From Caldisericales bacterium (GTDB taxonomy: Bacteria > Caldisericota > Caldisericia > JAAYUI01), in NCBI GenBank assembly GCA_022707885.1, contig JAKIZT010000011.1, positions 3,127 through 63,290 of the forward strand: 60,164 bases of DNA, written 5' to 3'. The notes beneath the pieces are model-generated. The model made no database searches, was not told the DNA's origin, and saw only the letters and a list, made by a program, of their open reading frames with translations. The position numbers were made by a program, and so were the translations under genes. Shown in pieces: positions 18,884-28,154 of the stretch. Each line of letters opens with the position of its first letter. Position 1 is the first letter of the stretch.

Positions 18884-20331
18884 AACAATACTGGCCAGAC
18901 CCAAAACCAGAGAGAATAACCTACGATCAATGGAATTCCCAGTTCAGGATGATGCCTGAAAGCCAAAAGAAGGCCTTTTGCTATCTGGAGGGAACCTCCA
19001 AAGAAACCCAGTATCTGGAAGAGCCAAGGTGCTTTGCCGAAGACCAGGGAGACCTGAGGCTAAAATCACTCAGGTATGACAATTCCCTCGCTTCAATAAG
19101 ACTATGGTCTTTCCTGCTTTCAGAGGAGGAGAGGCTCCACAAGGCAAGGCTTGCAGGAAAAAAGATAATCGGGACACTCAAAGATCTCGGTACAATGCCA
19201 GTTCTGACCTACTCATCACCAGACACTGTCGCTTTCTATCCTGACGGGGCATGGTGGATACCATGCATCATGGAGATGTCGGAAGGGCTGCTCAAAATGG
19301 CCGACTCGCTTGGCCTTGGCGAGGAAGTGTGCCCTTCAAGAGCTACCCTTTCCGCCTACATATCAAACAACCATTTTCCAAGACCGGACTACCTGATCGC
19401 CGCAGTCGGGTGCTGCTGTGACGATTTCTCGGCAATCATGCAGAGGCTTGCCGACACGGGAACAAAAACGAGCTGGTGGGAGCTCCCTTTCAGGGGCAGT
19501 CCGTCCGCCGGCGAGGAAGTTGAATTGCTCCCGACAGGATTTTATGCCCCAAAAAGAACGGCCGATTTTCTGGAAAGGGAGTTTGACAGAGTAAGAAACG
19601 AGCTTTCAGAGTTTCTCGGGCACCCTGTAACCGACGACATGGTTTCTGAGGGTATAGAGAAGACCAACAGATTCAGGCAGATAATTGGCGAGGTAAGGGA
19701 CCTTTGCTATGGCTCTTCGCCATGCCCCTTCCCAGCACTGGAAACCCAGATCTGCGAAATGGTAGCCATCCACTTCTGTTCGGACAGGGAGGAGGCAACA
19801 AATGTGCTTGCCCATGTCCTGGACACGGTCAGAAAAAGGGTGGAAAGTGGCACTGGTGTTCTCCCAAAAGAAAACTGCAGGGTGGTCTGGGTGAACCCGG
19901 TGGCAGACCTGAGGGTCATGAACCTCTTTGAAGACCTTGGCGGGGCAATCGCCGGAACAGAATATCTCTTCAGGCATGCACTCGTCCAGATTCCCACCAA
20001 TATCAGCCCGATGAGGGCCCTGGCACTGACAGCCCTTTCTGACCCCATGATAGGCCCGGCGTGGCAGAGGGCAAAGATTGTGGTTGACGAAGTAAAAAAA
20101 TACAACGCGGAAGGCATCGTTGTAAGCAACATTCCTGGCGCTTCCCACAGCGCAACCGAAGGAAACATCATCAGGGAACTGGCATCAAAAGAGGGGATTC
20201 CGGTGCTCCAGATATCGGTACCACCCCTCACGGACGCAACATCATCACAGCTGGGCACAAGATTTGAAGCCTTTTTCGAGCTGATAAGAAGCAGGAGGAA
20301 ACAAGAATGGCAACCTACACCCTTGGCATAG
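18880..20331 (+). CDS. 2-hydroxyacyl-CoA dehydratase-type protein, large subunit
   Basis: A 483-residue partner of the preceding gene, again of the HgdA/BcrB superfamily. Family features include CPSRATLSAYISNN, AAVGCCCDDFS, the helical segment EFLGHPVTDDMVSEGIEKTN, and a final Rossmann half (EGIVVSNIPGASHSATEGN, ISVPPLTDATSSQLGTRFEAF). Several Cys clusters could ligate an iron-sulfur cluster, but their spacing differs from the classical dehydratases. Its last 25 nt overlap the start of the activator fusion. Together with the preceding gene it probably makes the catalytic heterodimer that the downstream activator energises. Confidence 0.7.
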   Translation: MKQYWPDPKPERITYDQWNSQFRMMPESQKKAFCYLEGTSKETQYLEEPRCFAEDQGDLRLKSLRYDNSLASIRLWSFLLSEEERLHKARLAGKKIIGTLKDLGTMPVLTYSSPDTVAFYPDGAWWIPCIMEMSEGLLKMADSLGLGEEVCPSRATLSAYISNNHFPRPDYLIAAVGCCCDDFSAIMQRLADTGTKTSWWELPFRGSPSAGEEVELLPTGFYAPKRTADFLEREFDRVRNELSEFLGHPVTDDMVSEGIEKTNRFRQIIGEVRDLCYGSSPCPFPALETQICEMVAIHFCSDREEATNVLAHVLDTVRKRVESGTGVLPKENCRVVWVNPVADLRVMNLFEDLGGAIAGTEYLFRHALVQIPTNISPMRALALTALSDPMIGPAWQRAKIVVDEVKKYNAEGIVVSNIPGASHSATEGNIIRELASKEGIPVLQISVPPLTDATSSQLGTRFEAFFELIRSRRKQEWQPTPLA

Positions 20332-22649
20332 ACCTCGGCAGCAGGACCGCAAAAGCTGTTCTCTACAACATAGACGAAAAAAAGATAGTATCGGCAATAG
20401 TCACCGATACAACTGCCGATTCAAAAAGTGACGCAAAGAGGGTGCAGGAACTTGCTCTTGAGTATGCAGGCATTTCGGCTTGCGAGCTAAAAAGAACGAT
20501 TGCAACCGGTTACGGCAGGGGCCTCGTGGACTTTGCGTGCGACACTACAACAGAGATCACATGCCATGCAATTGGCGTCCATCTTCTCGTGCCACAGGCA
20601 AGAACAATCATCGACATTGGAGGACAGGACAGCAAATCTATCCATCTCAATGCCGACGGGACCATAAGGGACTTCTCCATGAACGACAGGTGCGCGGCGG
20701 GAACAGGGAGGTTTCTCGAGGTCGTTTCAAAGCTCCTCGGGACAGACCTCGATGGAATGGCAAAACTGGCCGGGATGGCAACAGATGTTCCAGAAATAAG
20801 CTCGATGTGCGTTGTCTTTGCAGAAAGCGAAGTGATAGGGATGCTCGCAAAGGGCATCAGAAGAGAGGAGCTTTCGGCAGGCATCCACAAATCAATCGCC
20901 AGAAGGGTTGCAGGGCTTGCAGAGAGAGGAAGGATTGAACCCCCGGTTGCTTTTACCGGTGGCGTCGCCAAAGACATTGCAATGATAAGGGCCCTGGGCG
21001 CAGAGCTCCACGAAAAACTACTCATTCCACCGGACCCAAGAATAACGGGCGCACTGGGCGCAGCAATCATAGCGACAAGGCAACTCGGCGAGAAAGGCTA
21101 CCTTGCCTGCACCGAATTCAAAACCATCAACCTCCAGCAATCATTTTCAGATGTGTCCCAAAAACGGGAAGAGCAGGACAAGCTCATCGTGGACAGCATA
21201 AAGGGCGATTGTTGCCCATGGCCACCGCCAGCCAGCAATTCATCAGAGTGTTGCCACCAAGAGGAACAGCGGGTTTGCTGCGGCTCTGGCACCCAAAAAC
21301 AAACGAATTGCAGCGAAAACGAAGGGGCATCGTGTTGCAGCACTACAAGCATGAATGAGTCAAAATCATCATGCTGCGGGGAAGAGAAACCAGCCCTATG
21401 TTGCGAAGAGAAAAAGTCTGAATCACATTGCTCATCTGAAAAAGAGAGCACATGTGAGGGCGGGCCAGTGAAAACACAGCAATGCAATTCGACAACACCG
21501 CAGGGTGGCATGCATTCCGTGCCGTCACTTTCACACTTCGACCGCATGATCTCAGATTGCATCGAACTTGCCAGGCAGGCAAAATCAAGCGGCAAAAAGG
21601 TGGTTTCAATTTTCTGCGAGTACACGCCAAGGGAACTGATACTTGCCGCAGGTGCAATCCCAGTCTGCGCATGCGGAGGCAACCATTCAATGGCCGTGGC
21701 ATCCGAAAAAGAGCTCCCGGCCAACCTTTGCCCGCTCATCAAATCGTCTTACGGCTATCATACCGAGAAGGCCAACCCGATATTCAATGAATCAGATTTG
21801 ATCGTGTGCGAAACAACCTGCGACGGCAAGAAGAAGATGTATGAACTGATGGCAAAAACAAAGCCCATGCACATCCTTGAGCTGACCCAGAAACCGGATG
21901 AAGAGGCAGCATTCGAACACTGGCTGCTGGAAGTAAAAGCGCTCAAGAAGAGGCTTGAAGAGCTGACTGGAAACGAAATCACCGAAGAGAGGCTGAAGGC
22001 AGCAATCAGGACAATGAACAGGGAGAGGGTCCTCAGATCAAGGATCGCAGATTTTGGCGGGAAATGCCTTACCGGAATGGAAGTGCTCCACGCCAAAAGC
22101 ATCATCTCCTGCCAGGAGAGCGACTTCAAGGCATACGAAAAAATCATATCGGAGGCCAAGAATTCCGGTGACAGGTATTCGCACAAGCCAAGGATACTAC
22201 TGACCGGTGTTCCATTGCCGCACCAGGCAGAAAAAGTCCTCAAACTGATTGAAGAAGCGGGGGCGGTTGTTGTGGCACAGGAAAACTGCACCGGGCTCAA
22301 GCCAATCGTCGACCCCATCAGTGAAGAGGGCGATCTTCTGGAAAATATTGCCAGAAAATACTTCAAACTGCCATGTTCGGTCATGATGCCAAACAAAGAC
22401 AGGTTTGGACTGCTTGATAACCTGATTGAAAAATTCAGGCCCCATGGTGTCATCGACCTGGTATGGCAAGCCTGCCACACATACAACATTGAATCAGTGC
22501 TGGTCAAAAAACATGTCCAGGAAAAGTGGAAACTCCCCTTCCTCAAGATCGAGACCGACTATTCGCCCTCGGACACAGAACAGCTAAGAGTCAGGATTGA
22601 GGCCTTTTTGTCGGTTGCATCGCAAAACAACCTGAAAAAATCATACTAA
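20307..22649 (+). CDS. Fused ATP-dependent activator and double-cubane-cluster reductase
   Basis: A 780-residue fusion. Residues 1-270 are a HgdC/YjiL-type activator of the ASKHA ATPase fold (LGIDLGSRTAKAVLY, IDIGGQDSK, FTGGVAKD) with the two Cys that hold the [4Fe-4S] cluster between monomers (NDRCAAGTG, C129; SMCVVFAESE, C168). Residues 301-393 are a low-complexity linker with 16 Cys including six CC pairs. Residues 405-780 resemble the double-cubane-cluster reductase family (YjiM-like): FCEYTPRELILAAGAIPVCA, CPLIKSSYGY, CETTCDGKKKMYE and LVWQACHTYNIES. Known relatives use ATP to drive low-potential electrons onto hard-to-reduce substrates. The ATG follows aggagg. Activator and reductase are usually separate genes. 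Confidence 0.85.
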   Translation: MATYTLGIDLGSRTAKAVLYNIDEKKIVSAIVTDTTADSKSDAKRVQELALEYAGISACELKRTIATGYGRGLVDFACDTTTEITCHAIGVHLLVPQARTIIDIGGQDSKSIHLNADGTIRDFSMNDRCAAGTGRFLEVVSKLLGTDLDGMAKLAGMATDVPEISSMCVVFAESEVIGMLAKGIRREELSAGIHKSIARRVAGLAERGRIEPPVAFTGGVAKDIAMIRALGAELHEKLLIPPDPRITGALGAAIIATRQLGEKGYLACTEFKTINLQQSFSDVSQKREEQDKLIVDSIKGDCCPWPPPASNSSECCHQEEQRVCCGSGTQKQTNCSENEGASCCSTTSMNESKSSCCGEEKPALCCEEKKSESHCSSEKESTCEGGPVKTQQCNSTTPQGGMHSVPSLSHFDRMISDCIELARQAKSSGKKVVSIFCEYTPRELILAAGAIPVCACGGNHSMAVASEKELPANLCPLIKSSYGYHTEKANPIFNESDLIVCETTCDGKKKMYELMAKTKPMHILELTQKPDEEAAFEHWLLEVKALKKRLEELTGNEITEERLKAAIRTMNRERVLRSRIADFGGKCLTGMEVLHAKSIISCQESDFKAYEKIISEAKNSGDRYSHKPRILLTGVPLPHQAEKVLKLIEEAGAVVVAQENCTGLKPIVDPISEEGDLLENIARKYFKLPCSVMMPNKDRFGLLDNLIEKFRPHGVIDLVWQACHTYNIESVLVKKHVQEKWKLPFLKIETDYSPSDTEQLRVRIEAFLSVASQNNLKKSY

Positions 22650-22710
22650 AAAGCAATATTCAAAATTTGAAGATTGTTTGAAAAAACTATGGGGATTATA
22701 GGCCTGAAGA

Positions 22711-23313
22711 TTATAGTGTCAGCGCAAGAAGGGGTATTTTTTCGTCCTCGTCCATGGTCTGCGCAAGGCCGACGGTTATACAGGTTTTCAGTTTGTTGTT
22801 TTTGAGGACCACCAGTTCATAGCCCTCCGGGAAATCCTTGAGGAAAGGCCCTGTTACGCCCTTGCAAAACTGTGGTGGTGGCTCCGAGCCAAGGCTCCAC
22901 TGATAAAGGGCCGTTGAAAGCTGTCTTTTATATTGGTCAAAAATGTATATGGTCCTCTCGCCAAAATCAGGCCAGGTTATGACCAGTATGACATTTCCAC
23001 AATGGCCAAATGCCCTTATCGATTCCTTTGGGTTGCCCTCTATCATCTCGGGATCGGCAGGAACACCACCTTTGTCAATCTGGATGGCCTTGCCAGTGAC
23101 CCATTTCCCATCAATAAATTCCCATGGCAAAAGGACAGTGCCTCCAGCATAAGAATAAAGCCTCGAAGGCATTTGGGGTTCTCCATCCTTCCTGCTGGTC
23201 CAGCCAGATTCGAAGCGATCATAAATGCCCCTTCCCGGCCAAACAAGTACATGCTTCTGGAGCTGGTTGCCTTCCCCGTCAAAAACAAAAGCAGTCTCCG
23301 TTCTTTTGTCCAT
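22711..23313 (-). CDS. Hypothetical protein, 200 residues
   Basis: I recognise no family. The protein has no signal peptide or membrane segment and is rich in Trp, Gly and short beta-strand patterns (TAFVFDGEGNQL, YIFDQYKRQL), suggesting a soluble beta-rich fold. There is no ribosome binding site, but a good -10 box ends 8 nt before the ATG, so it may be translated from a leaderless mRNA. It lies alone between the convergent dehydratase operon and the co-oriented lipoprotein gene. Confidence 0.65.
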   Translation of the reverse strand: MDKRTETAFVFDGEGNQLQKHVLVWPGRGIYDRFESGWTSRKDGEPQMPSRLYSYAGGTVLLPWEFIDGKWVTGKAIQIDKGGVPADPEMIEGNPKESIRAFGHCGNVILVITWPDFGERTIYIFDQYKRQLSTALYQWSLGSEPPPQFCKGVTGPFLKDFPEGYELVVLKNNKLKTCITVGLAQTMDEDEKIPLLALTL

Positions 23314-23321
23314 TTGAATAA

Positions 23322-23349
23322 ATTATAGCGCCTTGTGGGTTTTTGCCAA
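23322..23349 (-). promoter_or_regulatory. Promoter giving a likely leaderless mRNA
   Basis: On the minus strand, TTGGCA (23344-23349), a 16-bp spacer and TATAAT (23322-23327) are followed by 8 nt and then the ATG of the 200-residue gene at 23313. The expected start site is within about 3 nt of the start codon. Confidence 0.65.
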
Positions 23350-23352
23350 GAC

Positions 23353-24843
23353 CTATTTTCCCAGATACGCCTTTTTGGAGGAGAGAAGTTTTTCTATGGC
23401 CCAATTCTTCTGTCCAAAAACCTGCCAGAAAAGTCTTGATGTGTCCTGAAGATCATTGTATGTGAGATCGGTATAATCCTCACGGTCATATTTCTGCCAC
23501 GCCGGGAAATACCCATACCAGAGGTCACCATTATCCCTTATCCAGTTATCGCAGGTTTCCTCAAGGCCGGTTATCAGTTTCAGTGCAAGCTGCTTGACAG
23601 ACTCATCCTCATTCAGAAGATAAAGCTCCAGAAGATAATTGATTTCGCAGAGCGTATGATTTAGCGAAGCATGAACCTGGATTTTTGGTGTTCCCTCAAA
23701 CCAGATGTAATCTTCAAACAAAAAGCCATTTCCAAATTTTATTGTGTGCCCAGATGCAAGCCTCTCGTATGTCTTTGCCAGCATCGATGCTTTTTCAAAT
23801 GCACCCTTGCAGTCAAAGATCTGGGCACAATTTATCAAGAATCTGGAACAGTCAGTTGAAAACCTGGTATCCAGATAGTCTGGACCAAGCCCATACCATG
23901 ATTCAAAAAGCTCGGAAATCACAGGCATTTTTTTATAACCAACATCGGGCGTTGTTTCTACGGCAATTTTCATTGTTGTCAAAAGCATGTCTATCAGGAG
24001 GCGATTTTTCTGCTGGCAATACCATTTGAGTATGCTGTTCGAGGTGTAAAAACCGGGGTTGGGGTAAAAAGAATCTTCAACACAACCATCGTAATCGCCA
24101 ATCTGGGTTATGAACCAGAAACCATCCTGTCTCAGGATTTTTACTCTTCCAAGATCGCTGGCAAGCAAAGCTTCATTACTCCTCTGGTTCGTCATGTCGT
24201 GAAGGAGCTGCTTGGAAATAACAACAAAACCATCTTCCCATTCATCGCTGGTTTTGTCAAGATTTATTTCCAATTGCATTGAGTTCTCGTCAGATGAGAA
24301 GAATATGCCGCTTGGCGGGGCAACCCTCCTTATCATCCCAACATCCTGCTTCCTGTACCTGCCATTGGAGCAAATAAAGATTGATCTTTTGTCTTTGCCA
24401 TAATCAATGAGGCAAGGCCCCTCTGGGACCCTGATTGTTCCAGAGCTAAAGCTGGGCACATACTCGGACTTTATTGGGTCACCTGCATAATTTGAGCGGG
24501 ACTCATATGTGTGGGTCCAGTATATAAAACATTTTGGGCCCTCGATATTGGCACTGAGCAAAATCTTTGTTTTTGGGGAGTATTGCGGCTGGTAAAACCA
24601 GAAAACAACATCCCCGTTGAGGAGTGTCTGTACGGTGACCACCTTATTCAGGTCATCCAGTGTATATGAGTCTTCTTTTATGAAACGCTCAAAAGAGCCT
24701 GAGCTCATTATTTTTGGGTTGGTCTGAGTGCCGTCAACGCTGATTGAAAAACTGACCAGTGGTTCATCAACAATGCTTTCACCTTTGGCCAGGGTGCAAC
24801 CAGCCAACAAAACTGCGAGCAAAAAAATGGCCACTCTTTTCAC
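23353..24843 (-). CDS. Lipoprotein with putative helical-toroid domain
   Basis: A 496-residue protein with a lipoprotein signal (AIFLLAVLLAGC, Cys 16) and so probably anchored in the outer or inner membrane. The C-terminal half is helical with regularly spaced aromatic and acidic residues (HASLNHTLCEINYLLELYLL, RLFWQVFGQKNW) reminiscent of alpha/alpha-toroid carbohydrate-active proteins such as glucuronyl C5-epimerase-like domains. That likeness is weak. The start is GTG and overlaps the ccmF stop (GTGA), so it is translated with the ccm operon, but nothing in it suggests a cytochrome maturation role. Confidence 0.65.
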   Translation of the reverse strand: MKRVAIFLLAVLLAGCTLAKGESIVDEPLVSFSISVDGTQTNPKIMSSGSFERFIKEDSYTLDDLNKVVTVQTLLNGDVVFWFYQPQYSPKTKILLSANIEGPKCFIYWTHTYESRSNYAGDPIKSEYVPSFSSGTIRVPEGPCLIDYGKDKRSIFICSNGRYRKQDVGMIRRVAPPSGIFFSSDENSMQLEINLDKTSDEWEDGFVVISKQLLHDMTNQRSNEALLASDLGRVKILRQDGFWFITQIGDYDGCVEDSFYPNPGFYTSNSILKWYCQQKNRLLIDMLLTTMKIAVETTPDVGYKKMPVISELFESWYGLGPDYLDTRFSTDCSRFLINCAQIFDCKGAFEKASMLAKTYERLASGHTIKFGNGFLFEDYIWFEGTPKIQVHASLNHTLCEINYLLELYLLNEDESVKQLALKLITGLEETCDNWIRDNGDLWYGYFPAWQKYDREDYTDLTYNDLQDTSRLFWQVFGQKNWAIEKLLSSKKAYLGK

Positions 24844-26981
24844 GGCAGCGCGACACCAACCCCTTTGTCCTTTGCGAGGACAGATGACATTCTATTGCCT
24901 CTTGGGGAACGCAATCTTCCAAGAAACGCCCACAAGAGACCGAGCAGAGTGATTATCATTCCAAGCCATACAAACAGCATGCAGTATTTCACCATAACAG
25001 TCATCGTAAACCTTATTGTATTTCTATCAGAATTTCTCAGGTCAACGAGTTTGAATGTGATCGTATTGTTCCCCACCGAGTCAATCGACAGGAAATACGA
25101 TTTGCCATCAATTTCTGCAACAGACCCGGGAGTCATGTTGTCTTTATTAAATATAATCTCTTTTGACAAATCAGGACCATCTGAAACCAGGACCTTGATG
25201 ACATCCTCATTGTATTCCAGGAGCTTGATGGTGTATCCGCCCTGCAACACAGAACTTCCCTTTCCAATAATAAATTCCATGTCTTCCCTGATATTTGAGA
25301 CATAAACCATTACATCCCTCAAGAATGATCTGTGAATGAATGGTTTTGTAAAATAGGCCTGTGACCTTGTGTCCCACCTGGCACCGATTTTGCCTTTTAT
25401 TTCAGAGTCCTTGTGGGTGAGTGTATACATGGTCTCGAATGACTGGCCATCACTTTTCACATATTCAAGCCCGACGCCAAAATCAAGACATTCCTTGTTT
25501 TGTGACGACATTCCCAAAGAAACCGATTCCTGCCCAAAAAATATCGAGCTTCCCACCACACCCATCAACAGGAGGCAAACACCCATGTGCGAAATAAAAG
25601 CGCCCCACTTCTGGACCCTGTATTTCAACATTACCTGGAAGTTTGAAACCAGCATTATTGAAGCAAACGCACCGGTAATCATAAAAAGGGGATCGGCCAT
25701 TCCGGCCTCAACGGCCAGCACGACAAAAACAAGACCAAAAAACAGCGGAGCTATGAGTTGTCTTGCCAGATATTTTATGCTTGTCTTTCTCCACACCATC
25801 AAAGGAGTAATGGCACCACCAACACACATTACAATGGCTACGGGGATTGATATTGCCTGGTAGAACGACTGCGAAATGACCGCGGGTGAACCAAAAATCT
25901 GGGTGACAACCGGCAACAGGGTCGCGGCAAGTATGAACACGGCATAAACAGACAGGACTATGTTACCGATGCTCATCATGAAATATCTTGATGTATAGTG
26001 GCTCTCAAGACCATGAGGGACAAACTTCCACGAACGGACACACAAAAATACTGACAGCCCGACAGAGGCCAAAACCATGATCAGGTATGAAAAAAGCATC
26101 GATGAGCCAGCAAAAGAGTGAACGGACACATCTGAAAGCACGCCTGATCTGGTCAAAAAAACCGCCATTACAACGAGGCAGAAAGAGGAGAGCACGGCAA
26201 CAACAACCGATCTGGCGTTACCATTGCCATTCTCATCATTGAGCGCAGCATGAATCGCAACAGTCTGGATGAGCCATGGAACCAGCGAGGCATTTTCCAC
26301 AGGGTCCCAGCCCCAGTAACCACCCCAACCCAGCGTTTCATAGGCCCAGATGGAACCCATGGCAATGCCAAGACCAAGCAAGAACCATGATGCAATAAGC
26401 CAGGGTGTCATCCTTGAGAGCCAGATCTGGTGGTTCTGCTCGCATGGCCTGAAAAGATAGGCAATTGTCATTGCAAAAGGAACGGCCATCAACGCATAAG
26501 ACAAAAACACAACAGGGGGATGGAAGGCCATCCAAGGGCTCTTCAGGAGAACGTTTAGCCCAAGGCCATCAGATGCGGCCTGCGGAAGAACATCAAATGT
26601 TGACGAACCTATTACAAAGATCGCCAGAAAAGCCTGTATGGCAAAAAGGACCACAAGAAAGCTCTTCTGCGATTGTGGCTTGAAGGAGAGGATGGCAGCA
26701 ACAATCGAGATTGCAAGCAGCCAGAGGAGCATCGATCCACCCTTGTCGGCCCAAAAAACCGATATTTTATACCAGAATGAAAGTGAAACAGAGCTGTTGT
26801 GAAAAACATAGGAAAGTTGAAAATTGTTGTTGAGTATTGAAAGCATGAGATAGGATGACGCCAATACTGCCGACAGCATGGAAGAAACGGCAAACATCTT
26901 CTGGAACTTTGGTCTTGTGCAAAAAATTGCAGCAAGGACAGAAAAACCCAGACAAAGCCACATCAGCACATTACCGGCCAT
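24840..26981 (-). CDS. ccmF: Cytochrome c maturation protein CcmF (heme lyase)
   Basis: A polytopic membrane protein of 713 residues that attaches heme to apocytochrome c on the periplasmic side. The WWD heme-handling domain reads WGGYWGWDPVENASLVPW. Conserved His-bearing loops (SPWMAFHPPVVFLSYALM) and about 15 membrane segments fit CcmF/NrfE. The C-terminal periplasmic part (about 500-650) precedes a final membrane helix. I place the start at the ATG at 26981, which has aggag 5 nt upstream; a TTG 11 codons earlier is weaker. No CcmH or CcmG is encoded in the window. Confidence 0.93.
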   Translation of the reverse strand: MAGNVLMWLCLGFSVLAAIFCTRPKFQKMFAVSSMLSAVLASSYLMLSILNNNFQLSYVFHNSSVSLSFWYKISVFWADKGGSMLLWLLAISIVAAILSFKPQSQKSFLVVLFAIQAFLAIFVIGSSTFDVLPQAASDGLGLNVLLKSPWMAFHPPVVFLSYALMAVPFAMTIAYLFRPCEQNHQIWLSRMTPWLIASWFLLGLGIAMGSIWAYETLGWGGYWGWDPVENASLVPWLIQTVAIHAALNDENGNGNARSVVVAVLSSFCLVVMAVFLTRSGVLSDVSVHSFAGSSMLFSYLIMVLASVGLSVFLCVRSWKFVPHGLESHYTSRYFMMSIGNIVLSVYAVFILAATLLPVVTQIFGSPAVISQSFYQAISIPVAIVMCVGGAITPLMVWRKTSIKYLARQLIAPLFFGLVFVVLAVEAGMADPLFMITGAFASIMLVSNFQVMLKYRVQKWGAFISHMGVCLLLMGVVGSSIFFGQESVSLGMSSQNKECLDFGVGLEYVKSDGQSFETMYTLTHKDSEIKGKIGARWDTRSQAYFTKPFIHRSFLRDVMVYVSNIREDMEFIIGKGSSVLQGGYTIKLLEYNEDVIKVLVSDGPDLSKEIIFNKDNMTPGSVAEIDGKSYFLSIDSVGNNTITFKLVDLRNSDRNTIRFTMTVMVKYCMLFVWLGMIITLLGLLWAFLGRLRSPRGNRMSSVLAKDKGVGVALP

Positions 26982-27031
26982 TTTCACTCCTGCCATGTCT
27001 GGAGAAACTTTCAAAAACCATCATCTTCTCC

Positions 27032-27424
27032 CTATTTTCCACTGCCACCAGACTCTTTTCCATCTTTATTTTCATACTTGCTTGGACACTTGACCAGCAG
27101 CTGTTCTGCGTGAAAACTCCCATCTTTGAAAGACCCTATTGCAACCCCTTTTTGGGCTCCGGCAAAGTTTTGTGGCAGAACACCATCCAGAATAACCGGC
27201 AGGACCTCACCTTTTTCATCCACCATATTGAAATAATTGAGGTTGCCTTCCTGCTTGAGGCTCTTCTGGTCAAGCACTCCGTAAACCTGATATGCCTTGC
27301 CACTTTTTGCCTCGCTAAAATCAGAGGTGAAAGGCGTCATGGAAGACAGGAAGAACCATATAGATACCCCAGAAAGAACGGCAATTGCGATAATCCCGAT
27401 TAAAAGAGACACTTTCCTGTTCAT
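27032..27424 (-). CDS. ccmE: Heme chaperone CcmE, CxxxY type
   Basis: A 130-residue protein with one N-terminal membrane anchor (about 5-26) and a periplasmic OB-fold (YQVYGVLDQKSL, VLPVILDGVLPQNF). Classical CcmE binds heme covalently through His in an HxxxY motif. Here the motif is CPSKY with Cys at 113 and Tyr at 117, the variant described in archaea and some sulfate-reducing and Gram-positive bacteria. It takes heme from CcmC and passes it to CcmF. Its ATG overlaps the ccmD stop. Confidence 0.9.
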   Translation of the reverse strand: MNRKVSLLIGIIAIAVLSGVSIWFFLSSMTPFTSDFSEAKSGKAYQVYGVLDQKSLKQEGNLNYFNMVDEKGEVLPVILDGVLPQNFAGAQKGVAIGSFKDGSFHAEQLLVKCPSKYENKDGKESGGSGK

Positions 27425-27522
27425 TTTTTCTTCAATATCTTTCCAATTCTGACTTCAAGTGACACCAGATACGCAAAAATACCCAAAAAAACAACCAACG
27501 CCACAACAAGAACCGGTATCAT
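27421..27522 (-). CDS. ccmD: CcmD-like small membrane protein, 33 residues
   Basis: A short gene with a single membrane helix and a basic tail (MIPVLVVALVVFLGIF...IGKILKKK). It sits between ccmC and ccmE, the normal place for ccmD. A ggaggaaat ribosome binding site lies at the end of ccmC. The start overlaps the ccmC stop (ATGA) and its own TGA overlaps the ccmE start (ATGA on the other side). CcmD links CcmABC with CcmE and helps release heme-loaded CcmE. Confidence 0.85.
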   Translation of the reverse strand: MIPVLVVALVVFLGIFAYLVSLEVRIGKILKKK

Positions 27523-28151
27523 ATTTCCTCCATATCAAACCTTTGTGACAAAGACAGTATCCACAAATATAAGAATGTAAAACCAGCAAGCATGCCAAAC
27601 ACGCCGTAAAGCATCGGTCTTGTGAGGCCCAGGCCGCCAACCTGTTCGGGATGGAGCGAGCTGGTTATTCTCGGCATCACAAAAACAAGGAACGGTGTGG
27701 CAAGAAAGGCAATGATCGAGTATCCTGCAGAAATGGCAGCCTTTTTGTCCCTGTCCTCTATGAGCCACCTGAGAAGCAGATAGGCGATATATATCATCAG
27801 AAGAAAGACAATCGACGTCTCCCTTGGGTCCCAGTTCCACGGCGAACCCCAGGTGTAAGTGGCAAAAATGGAACCTGTAATGGTTGCCAGAACGCAGAAA
27901 ACGAGCCCTGCCTCAGAGCTTCTGTGGGCAATAGAATCGTATACGGGTTTTCTCTTCGCAAGATAAGCTATCGAAAAGACGAAGGAAATGAAAAATGCAA
28001 GCGTTGCAACCCAAGCGCAGGGGATATGGAAGTAAATTATTCTGTAAAGATCTCCCATCGTTGCTTCTTTTGGGGTAAACATGAGGCAGTAAACAATCGA
28101 GGGTATCATCGTAAGGGGTGTCAGTACCGATAAAATGCGGCCAAAAAGCAT
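27519..28151 (-). CDS. ccmC: Heme exporter/delivery protein CcmC
   Basis: A 210-residue membrane protein with about six helices and the WWD signature WGSPWNWDPRETS, flanked by conserved periplasmic His residues (YFHIPCAW; SLHPEQV). CcmC presents heme to CcmE together with CcmAB. It overlaps ccmD by 4 nt and lies 3 nt after ccmB. Confidence 0.94.
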   Translation of the reverse strand: MLFGRILSVLTPLTMIPSIVYCLMFTPKEATMGDLYRIIYFHIPCAWVATLAFFISFVFSIAYLAKRKPVYDSIAHRSSEAGLVFCVLATITGSIFATYTWGSPWNWDPRETSIVFLLMIYIAYLLLRWLIEDRDKKAAISAGYSIIAFLATPFLVFVMPRITSSLHPEQVGGLGLTRPMLYGVFGMLAGFTFLYLWILSLSQRFDMEEI

Positions 28152-28154
28152 TGT

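Noticed and set aside
20510..21070. Minus-strand frame of 186 codons, and similar frames at 21098-21742 and 21758-22546
   Set aside because: All antisense to the activator-reductase fusion, which has clear family motifs throughout.
22651..22680. Possible terminator after the fused reductase gene
   Set aside because: Only an imperfect AT-rich inverted repeat is present, with no GC stem and no T-run.
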